Source: Caryophanales bacterium (GTDB lineage Bacteria; Bacillota_I; Bacilli_A; RFN20; CAG-826). Taken from it: a stretch of 8,166 nt of DNA. Each line of letters begins with the position of its first letter. Positions within the stretch are counted from its first letter, which is position 1. The stretch spans positions 1-8,166 of the forward strand of contig JAQYER010000073.1 in the NCBI GenBank assembly GCA_028723545.1, given 5' to 3'. The position numbers and the translations under genes were made by a program. Positions 1 through 5,551 of this stretch are shown here, piece by piece. The notes beneath the pieces are model-generated. The model made no database searches and had not been told where the DNA came from. It saw only the letters and a program-made list of their open reading frames with translations.

Positions 1-1391
1 ATGAAGATGGCAAAATTTTAAATATAGTCACTAAAGATTACCCAATATTTTATCGTCAAAAGAACCATTCTAGTCAAAATCCTGAAGATTGGTTTTGCCA
101 AACTATAGAAGGGTTAAAAGAATTATTAATTAATCAAAATACTGACGATGTGTGTGCAATATCTTTCGGTGGACAAATGCATGGATTAGTTATTCTTGAT
201 AAAGATGACAATGTTATTCGCCCTGCAATATTATGGAATGATGGCAGGTCGACATTGGAAACAGAATATTTAAATAACAACATTGGGAAAAATAATATTG
301 CAAAATATACCGGAAATATTGCTTATCCTGGATTTACTGCTCCAAAAATTTTATGGATATACAATAATGAAAAAGAAAATTTTGACAAGATTAATAAAAT
401 TATGCTTCCTAAGGATTATTTAATATATCGACTTAGTGGAGTGTTCGCTACAGATGTGTCAGATGCATCTGGTCTCCTTCTTCTTGATGTGAAAAATCGA
501 AAATATAGTCAAGAAATGCTTGATATTTGTCACATAAATCAATCAATGCTCCCAAAATTATATGAATCATTTGAGTGTGTTGGGACTATCAAAAAAGAAA
601 TTGCTGATGAATTAAAATTAAAATCTTCAGTCAAGATTGTTGCTGGAGCTGGAGATAACGCTGCTGCGGCAATTGGAACTAATACAATTAAAGATGGAAG
701 TGCAAATATTTCGCTTGGTACAAGCGGCACAATTTTTATTCCTTCATCAAAGTTTATTATGGATAAAAATAATTCACTCCATTCATTTTGTGATGCTTCA
801 AATAAATACCATCTAATGGGTTGCATTCTATCGGCTGCTTCTTGCCGTAAATGGTGGATTGAAGAAATATTAAAAACAAATGACTACATTGAAGATGAAA
901 ATCTTTTGTGTGATTCAGATATAATATTCCTTCCATATTTAGTCGGAGAAAGATCTCCACATAATGATGTTAATATCCGTGGTTCGTTTATGAATTTATC
1001 AATGAATTCCACACGCGGACAAATGAGCAAAGCAATAATGGAAGGTGTAATTTTTGCAATTAAGGATTGTTTGGAAATCGCTAATAAAAACGGTATTTGT
1101 CCACAAGAAGCAACAATATGTGGTGGGGGAGCAAAATCTGAAAAATGGAAGCAAATGGCTGCCGATATTTTAAATATTCCAATCAAAGTTCTTAAAACAG
1201 AACAAGGCCCTTCTTTTGGAGCGGCAATATTAGCAATGGTCGGTGATGGGCTTTATAAAGATGTTTCTTCGGCTGCGAATGAAATTGTTGAAGTTGAAAG
1301 AATTATCTATCCTAATATAAACAAGCAAAAATATTATCAAGAGAAATATCATAAATTCCATTCTTTATATCCATTAATCAAAAATTGGTAA
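1..1391 (+). CDS. xylB: Xylulokinase (FGGY carbohydrate kinase), 5' end outside the window
   Basis: The enzyme phosphorylates D-xylulose with ATP to xylulose 5-phosphate, the step that brings xylose into the pentose phosphate pathway; it is cytosolic. The frame is already open at the window edge (first whole codon at base 3) and shows 462 residues. By comparison with E. coli XylB as I remember it, roughly the first 19 residues are missing, including the N-terminal GxDxGT phosphate-binding strand and its catalytic-region Asp. Visible family motifs, numbered from base 3, are GQMHG (57-61), WNDGR (78-82), PGFTAPK (~109-115), the GDN that carries the catalytic Asp (Asp218), LGTSGT (238-243), SAASC, a GERSPH segment and CGGGAKSEKW. 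A GTG at base 150 could be mistaken for a start, but conserved sequence (an EDW segment and helix) lies upstream of it. The stop is TAA, followed by a hairpin terminator. The gene is probably the end of a xylose operon whose other members lie to the left; this is inferred from the usual context and not seen. Residue identity along the whole length makes xylulokinase far more likely than gluconate or glycerol kinase. Confidence 0.93.
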   Translation, partial: EDGKILNIVTKDYPIFYRQKNHSSQNPEDWFCQTIEGLKELLINQNTDDVCAISFGGQMHGLVILDKDDNVIRPAILWNDGRSTLETEYLNNNIGKNNIAKYTGNIAYPGFTAPKILWIYNNEKENFDKINKIMLPKDYLIYRLSGVFATDVSDASGLLLLDVKNRKYSQEMLDICHINQSMLPKLYESFECVGTIKKEIADELKLKSSVKIVAGAGDNAAAAIGTNTIKDGSANISLGTSGTIFIPSSKFIMDKNNSLHSFCDASNKYHLMGCILSAASCRKWWIEEILKTNDYIEDENLLCDSDIIFLPYLVGERSPHNDVNIRGSFMNLSMNSTRGQMSKAIMEGVIFAIKDCLEIANKNGICPQEATICGGGAKSEKWKQMAADILNIPIKVLKTEQGPSFGAAILAMVGDGLYKDVSSAANEIVEVERIIYPNINKQKYYQEKYHKFHSLYPLIKNW

Positions 1392-1394
1392 AAA

Positions 1395-1422
1395 AAATAC
1401 TCCAGCAAACGCTGGAGTATTT
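1395..1422. terminator. Bidirectional intrinsic terminator between xylB and fba
   Basis: A perfect 12-bp inverted repeat (AAATACTCCAGC / GCTGGAGTATTT) encloses a four-base AAAC loop, starting 3 nt after the xylB stop. A run of seven A's precedes the left arm. Read on the minus strand this gives a GC-rich stem followed by a strong U tract, ideal for ending fba transcripts. On the plus strand the arm is followed by TTTGTG, a weaker tail that can serve xylB. The position between two convergent genes fits shared use. Confidence 0.9.
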
Positions 1423-1439
1423 GTGTAAATATTTGTTAA

Positions 1440-2414
1440 TTAAGCCTTATCTTTTGAACCTAAGACTTCTGTAATCTTGTGTTCAACAACTGCCTTAACA
1501 TATTTACGTCCATCACCAAGATATTGTCTTGGATCAAAATGATCTGGATGTTCATCGAAATGTAAACGAATAGCAGCAGTCATTCCTAAACGTAAATCTG
1601 AGTCAATGTTAATCTTACATACAGCGTGTCTTGCAGCTTCGCGTAATTGTTCTTCTGGGATACCAACAGCATCAGGCATTTTTCCACCATGTTGATTAAT
1701 AATTGCAACATATTCTTGTGGAACTGAGCTTGAACCATGTAAAACAATTGGGAATCCAGGAATACGTTTTTCAATTTCTTCAAGGATATCAATTCTTAAT
1801 GGTGGAGGTACTAAGATACCATCTTTATTACGTGTGCATTGTTCTTTTGTGAATTTGTATGCACCATGAGAAGTACCGATAGCAATAGCTAAGCTATCAA
1901 CTCCTGTACGTGTAACGAAATCTTGAACTTGATCAGGATCAGTATATGTCGAATGTTCATGTGATACTTCGTCTTCAACACCAGCAAGAGTACCAAGTTC
2001 AGCTTCAACTGTTACATATGGGTGTTTTGATGTGTCGTGAGCGTATTCACAAACTTTTCTTGTAACTTCAACGTTTTCTTCGTATGGATGACCTGAATAG
2101 TCAATCATGACTGATGTGAATCCGTCGTCGATACATGCTTTACAAAGTTCGAATGAATCACCGTGGTCAAGATGTAAAGCGATTGGGAGATCTGGGTAGT
2201 TTTCTAAAGCCGCTTTAACCATATGAATTAAGAATTTAGAATTTGCATATGCACGAGCGCCTTTTGAAACTTGAAGAATAACTGGAGAATGAAGTTCACC
2301 AGCAGCTTCAGTAATAGCTTGGACAATTTCCATGTTGTTGACATTGAATGCACCAACAGCATATCCACCATCATAAGCTTTTTTAAACATTTCTTTTGTA
2401 TTTACTAATGGCAT
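1440..2414 (-). CDS. fba: Class II fructose-1,6-bisphosphate aldolase
   Basis: This zinc-dependent cytosolic aldolase interconverts fructose 1,6-bisphosphate with dihydroxyacetone phosphate and glyceraldehyde 3-phosphate in glycolysis and gluconeogenesis. The 324 residues are full length. Visible motifs are GAFNVNN (21-27), HLDHGDS with the catalytic Asp83 and zinc-ligand His84, VEAELGTLAG (136-145), GTSHGAYKF with a zinc-ligand His183, VLHGSSSVP with His226, and KINIDSDLR (267-275) for phosphate and substrate binding, then DPRQYLG near the end. The GTSHGAYKF/HGSSSVP version and the long loops match the longer class II type found in spirochaetes, clostridia and Giardia better than the ~285-residue Bacillus FbaA. 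The ATG is chosen because AGAAGG (bases 2424-2429, minus strand) lies 9 nt upstream. It is transcribed as a single gene between its own promoter region and the terminator at 1395-1422. Codon choice is more regular than in its neighbours, as expected for a highly expressed glycolytic gene. A tagatose-bisphosphate aldolase role cannot be fully excluded from sequence alone. Confidence 0.96.
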   Translation of the reverse strand: MPLVNTKEMFKKAYDGGYAVGAFNVNNMEIVQAITEAAGELHSPVILQVSKGARAYANSKFLIHMVKAALENYPDLPIALHLDHGDSFELCKACIDDGFTSVMIDYSGHPYEENVEVTRKVCEYAHDTSKHPYVTVEAELGTLAGVEDEVSHEHSTYTDPDQVQDFVTRTGVDSLAIAIGTSHGAYKFTKEQCTRNKDGILVPPPLRIDILEEIEKRIPGFPIVLHGSSSVPQEYVAIINQHGGKMPDAVGIPEEQLREAARHAVCKINIDSDLRLGMTAAIRLHFDEHPDHFDPRQYLGDGRKYVKAVVEHKITEVLGSKDKA

Positions 2415-2445
2415 AATTATTTACCTTCTTTCTTTGCCGATTATT

Positions 2446-2474
2446 ATTGTATAACAAAAATTTATTAATAAAAA
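2446..2474 (-). promoter_or_regulatory. Putative fba promoter
   Basis: On the minus strand a TACAAT box (2446-2451) lies 17 nt from a weak TTTTTA -35 (2469-2474). It is followed by the Shine-Dalgarno AGAAGG at 2424-2429 and the fba ATG at 2414. The -10 matches 5 of 6 consensus bases and the -35 only 3, in very AT-rich DNA, so the position is tentative. Confidence 0.4.
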
Positions 2475-2541
2475 TATCTAATTTATGACTTTTTGTTTAA
2501 AAATTATGATTAATGCAATTTTTACTAAAAAATTGTTTTTA

Positions 2542-2570
2542 TGGTCATGAATTATTCTTTTTGCTACAAT
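2542..2570 (+). promoter_or_regulatory. Promoter of the SDR-Nudix-hydrolase operon (extended -10)
   Basis: TGGTCA (2542-2547) and TACAAT (2565-2570) are separated by 17 nt, and a TG dinucleotide one base before the -10 gives an extended -10 element (TGCTACAAT). Expected transcription starts near 2577. A Shine-Dalgarno GAGG follows at 2583-2586, 8 nt before the ATG at 2595. The promoter lies inside the first 18 codons of the longest possible reading frame (from 2541), which argues that the longer start is not used. Confidence 0.6.
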
Positions 2571-2594
2571 AATCGTGATTACGAGGTCTTGGAT

Positions 2595-4160
2595 ATGAAT
2601 ATTAAGATTGGATTAACCGGCGGAAGCGGGAATATGGGCGTTGAGGCGCTTAAGCAATTTTTAGAATTAGAATTTATCGACAAAATAAATTTATTGCTCA
2701 GAAATAAAAAAAGAAATCATTCATTTGCTAAAAAACTTAAAAAGCAATACCCAAATAAGATTAATGTCATTTATGGAAACATTGAGAATCAAGATGATTG
2801 TTTAAAATTAGTTGAAGGAACATCTTATATTTTCCATTTAGCTGCTTTAATTCCTCCGATGGCGGATCATAATTTTGAACAAACTGATTTAACAAATAAT
2901 GTTGGTGTTAAAAATTTATTAAGAGCGATAGAAAAACAAAAAAATCAACCTAAATTAATCCATATTTCAACAGTGGGTATTTATGGAAATAGAGATTATC
3001 ATCACCCTTGGGGAAGAGTAGGTGATCCTTTACTTCCTAGTCCATATGACGTTTATTCAATTACTAAACTAAAAGGTGAAAGAGCGGTATTAGAATCAAA
3101 TGTTAAATCATGGGTTATTTTAAGACAAACTGGTGTTTTGCATAAAAATTTATTAAAAGACAATATTTCTGATGGTTTATTATTCCACACTCCATACAAC
3201 GTGCCAATTGAATGGGTAACTGCTGAAGATAGTGGTGTTCTTTTAAGAAATATTCTTGTTCAAGATTATAAACAAACAATCGATGAAAAATTTTGGAAGA
3301 AAGTTTATAACATCGGTGGAGGAGAATTAAATCGTGTCACTGGATATGAAACTTTCCAAGAAGGCTTCGGAGTGATGGGAGTAAGTGTTGAAGAATTTAT
3401 GAAACCAAATTGGAATGCGACAAGAAACTTCCATTGTATGTGGTTTTTAGATTCCCATATTTTGAATGATTATTTTAATTTCCAAAGTCAATCTCTTCAT
3501 TCATTTTGGGAAGATATTTTAAATAGTCACAAATATTTCAAATTAGCAAAAATAATCTCTCCAAAATTATTATCAAAATTGGTGTTAGGACCTCTATTAA
3601 AAGATGAAAACGCCCCATATTATTGGGTTAAAAATGAATTAACTCCACGCGTTATCGCAGCGTTTGGATCAGTTGAACAATATAATTCATTACCTGAAAC
3701 ATGGGATAATTTCCCTGTTTTAGCCAAAGGAAGAACTCCTGATAATGAAATTATTGATTATAACGAATTAAAAGATATTTCCCATGCTGAAAAATATTTA
3801 TTAAACCACGGCTACGATGAAAATAAAAAAGATGAAGATATTGACATCGATGATTTAAGAGAAGCCGCTTTATTCCGCGGAGGAAAATTAATATCTACTT
3901 CAATGGTTAAAGGCGATTTATACACTCCTCTTGAATGGGAATCTCATTCAGGAAGAAGATTTATTCTTTCTCCTTACGCTGTTATTAAAGCTGGGCACTG
4001 GGATGCTATTCAAGAACTTCCTGAGCCTTGGAATTACGATGAATTAGCAAAAACAAATCCTTTCTACGCTCAAATATGGTACGACACTCATTCTGAAAAT
4101 GAAGAAAATCGTTATTATTTTGATGGCGATGTAGCCAAAATCAAACAAAAAGAGATTTAA
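2595..4160 (+). CDS. Extended short-chain dehydrogenase/reductase (NAD(P)-dependent epimerase/dehydratase type) with a ~230-residue C-terminal extension
   Basis: The 521-residue protein opens with a Rossmann fold. The dinucleotide-binding GxxGxxG is GGSGNMG at residues 9-15, followed by FHLAA (81-85), the catalytic Ser125 in HISTVGIYG, and YxxxK at Tyr154/Lys158 (YSITK). The SDR active site is therefore intact, and the protein probably oxidises, reduces or epimerises a sugar- or lipid-linked substrate; which one is unknown. Known extended SDRs end near residue 300-340, whereas here about 200 more residues follow. The last part (about 421-475) reads like a treble-clef/zinc-ribbon module of the W-x-C-x(2)-GH...GxWCP type, but the cysteines are replaced (WES at 448-450, GHWD at 467-470). 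ATG 2595 is preferred over the in-frame ATG 2541 because it has a GAGG site 8 nt upstream and because the promoter overlaps the longer version. It is the first gene of a three-gene operon with the Nudix and alpha/beta hydrolase genes. All 13 Trp codons are TGG. Substrate and pathway remain unassigned. Confidence 0.82.
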   Translation: MNIKIGLTGGSGNMGVEALKQFLELEFIDKINLLLRNKKRNHSFAKKLKKQYPNKINVIYGNIENQDDCLKLVEGTSYIFHLAALIPPMADHNFEQTDLTNNVGVKNLLRAIEKQKNQPKLIHISTVGIYGNRDYHHPWGRVGDPLLPSPYDVYSITKLKGERAVLESNVKSWVILRQTGVLHKNLLKDNISDGLLFHTPYNVPIEWVTAEDSGVLLRNILVQDYKQTIDEKFWKKVYNIGGGELNRVTGYETFQEGFGVMGVSVEEFMKPNWNATRNFHCMWFLDSHILNDYFNFQSQSLHSFWEDILNSHKYFKLAKIISPKLLSKLVLGPLLKDENAPYYWVKNELTPRVIAAFGSVEQYNSLPETWDNFPVLAKGRTPDNEIIDYNELKDISHAEKYLLNHGYDENKKDEDIDIDDLREAALFRGGKLISTSMVKGDLYTPLEWESHSGRRFILSPYAVIKAGHWDAIQELPEPWNYDELAKTNPFYAQIWYDTHSENEENRYYFDGDVAKIKQKEI

Positions 4161-4162
4161 TT

Positions 4163-4558
4163 ATGAAAAAGCAATTATTTGTTGTTGCTGGAGCAATTAT
4201 CAAAGATAAATTTGTTTTCGCCGCCCAAAGAGGTAATCACGGAAAAACCGCCTTTAAATGGGAATTTCCTGGTGGTAAAGTTGAAAGCGGAGAAACAAAT
4301 GAACAAGCTTTAGAAAGAGAATTCAAAGAAGAATTAAAAATCGATGTTAAAGCGCATGAATTAATCAATGTTACTGTCGATGAATATGATGATGTAATTA
4401 TTAATTTATCAACATATCGACTTGAATTAATTTCTGGAGAACCAGTTTTGACTGAACATATAAATTCTAGATGGTCTAATATTAATAATATCGATGAACT
4501 TGAATTCGCAAAAGCGGACGCTCCAACAATTGATATAATTAAAAAGAGATATTTGTAA
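4163..4558 (+). CDS. Nudix hydrolase, MutT/8-oxo-dGTP diphosphatase-like
   Basis: This 131-residue protein has the typical size of a stand-alone MutT-type Nudix enzyme. Such enzymes hydrolyse nucleoside diphosphates linked to another moiety, often cleaning oxidised or non-canonical dNTPs from the pool. The Nudix box spans residues 38-60: Gly38, Glu44, then REFKEE (52-57) with the metal-binding glutamates 53, 56 and 57. The usual Gly near the end of the box is Lys59 here (ELKI), a tolerated but non-consensus change. The WEFPGGK segment (33-39) just before the box and the N-terminal VVAGAIIKD strand are typical of the MutT/CTP-pyrophosphohydrolase group. The start is 2 nt after the preceding stop and the end is 3 nt before the next ATG, so translation is probably coupled. 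A direct link between nucleotide sanitation and the flanking SDR and hydrolase is not obvious. The exact substrate cannot be read from the sequence. Confidence 0.9.
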   Translation: MKKQLFVVAGAIIKDKFVFAAQRGNHGKTAFKWEFPGGKVESGETNEQALEREFKEELKIDVKAHELINVTVDEYDDVIINLSTYRLELISGEPVLTEHINSRWSNINNIDELEFAKADAPTIDIIKKRYL

Positions 4559-4561
4559 AAT

Positions 4562-5551
4562 ATGCCAGTTGAAATAATCATTATTGTTTCAATAATTATT
4601 TTTATCACCGTTATTATTGAAATATTTATCGAATTAATTATGAGAAAAATGTTTTCTCATCGCGGAGATGGGTGTTTAAGATTTTCTTATCCAATGCCAT
4701 CTGACTTTCCTTGTTTAAGTAAGCAAAAATTTTCTGTTAAATCTCATAAAAACATAATTAACGGGATTATATATAAAGATATTAATCAATCTTCTTATAA
4801 AAAGGTTATTATCTTATCTCATGGTTTAGGAGCGGGACATGAATATTTATTGTTTTTAATTAACCGCTTATGTCTAGATGGATTTATTGTCGTTAGTTAT
4901 GATCAAATTGGTTCAATGAGGTCAACTGGATTAAGAGTAAGAGATTTAACTCAATCATTAGGTGATTTTGAAAAAGTATATAAATATATAATTAATGATA
5001 AACAATATAATCAATACGATATAGTTGTTATGGGTCATTCCTGGGGTGCTTATACTTCTTTAAATTCTTTAAATATTAAAAATAATCGCATCAAAAAATG
5101 TGTTGCCTTTGCAGGATTTAATAATCAAACAATGCTTATATGAGGATTTGCTAAATTTTTATGTTTCTTTTATCCATTTTTATTTTTAAATGATTTAATC
5201 CATCATGGTAAATACGCTTTATATTCTTCTGTTCAAGGCTTAAAGAAAACAAACGCAGAAGTAATGTGCATTCATGGCGATAAAGATATTGTTGTTAATT
5301 TGAAAAATTCATATGAATTATATAAAAAAGTCGCAAATAAAAAGAAAAATATCCATCCTGTTTTATACGAAAATAAAGGCCATCATCCTTTTATTACTTA
5401 TGAATCAGAACAATTGCAAAATAAATTATCGAATGGATTAGGTTTATTAGGGGAAAATGAACCAGCTTACGATTTAAAAAATAATTATTTTGAAACTTAT
5501 ATTCTTGATGAACAAGTTATCAATGATGTTTTAAAATTTTTAAATGATTAA
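4562..5551 (+). CDS. Membrane-anchored alpha/beta hydrolase interrupted by one in-frame TGA
   Basis: Read through the TGA at codon 194, this frame gives a coherent 329-residue serine hydrolase of the lysophospholipase/monoacylglycerol lipase kind. Residues 4-26 form one very hydrophobic helix, so the enzyme is probably tethered to the membrane. The core follows with HGLG (87-90, oxyanion region), the nucleophile elbow GHSWG (Ser160), HGDKD with the likely acid Asp242, and GHHPF with the likely His274. Ser160 lies before the TGA and Asp242/His274 after it, so neither half alone can be active. The downstream 135 codons stay open and keep family motifs. Possible explanations are TGA read as Trp (genetic code 4 or partial recoding), a recent TGG-to-TGA nonsense mutation, or a sequencing error. 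The same gene uses TGG for Trp161. It is the last gene of the operon, 3 nt after the Nudix stop and without a clear Shine-Dalgarno, and its stop overlaps the stop of the convergent ligase gene. Under the standard code it would be called a pseudogene. Substrate unknown; an acyl ester of a lipid is an inference. Confidence 0.8.
5141..5143 (+). other. In-frame TGA codon (codon 194 of the alpha/beta hydrolase)
   Basis: The codons around it read Leu-Ile-TGA-Gly-Phe-Ala. It lies in the cap/linker region between the nucleophile elbow and the catalytic Asp. No Shine-Dalgarno supports a restart at the next in-frame ATG (5264), which falls directly before the HGDKD motif inside the fold. The seven complete frames all stop with TAA, so nothing in the window shows TGA used as a real stop. 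On the other hand about thirty TGG Trp codons against one TGA is unlike established code-4 Mollicutes. Confidence 0.85.

Noticed and set aside
246..248. Sense-codon reassignment (AGG or CGG), as reported in some uncultured Bacilli
   Set aside because: The AGG here falls on the conserved Arg of the xylulokinase WNDGR motif, so AGG reads Arg. I found no informative CGG codons in the genes.
539..1186. Minus-strand open frames antisense to xylB
   Set aside because: They have no ribosome sites or recognisable motifs and lie wholly within a well-conserved gene; shadows of its codon usage.
1586..1792. Second minus-strand open frame inside fba
   Set aside because: It is an alternative frame within a highly conserved aldolase gene.
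4237..4608. Minus-strand open frame antisense to the Nudix gene
   Set aside because: The plus-strand gene has a clear Nudix box and operon position; the antisense translation is low complexity with no start signal.
5141..5143. Selenocysteine at the TGA
   Set aside because: No family precedent for Sec in the cap region of this hydrolase fold, the site is not a redox or metal position, and I see no convincing stem-loop right after the codon. Trp reading or a nonsense mutation is simpler.
5264..5551. A separate 95-residue gene starting at ATG 5264
   Set aside because: It is in the same frame as the hydrolase, starts in the middle of its Asp motif, and has no ribosome site; it is the C-terminal part of the same protein.
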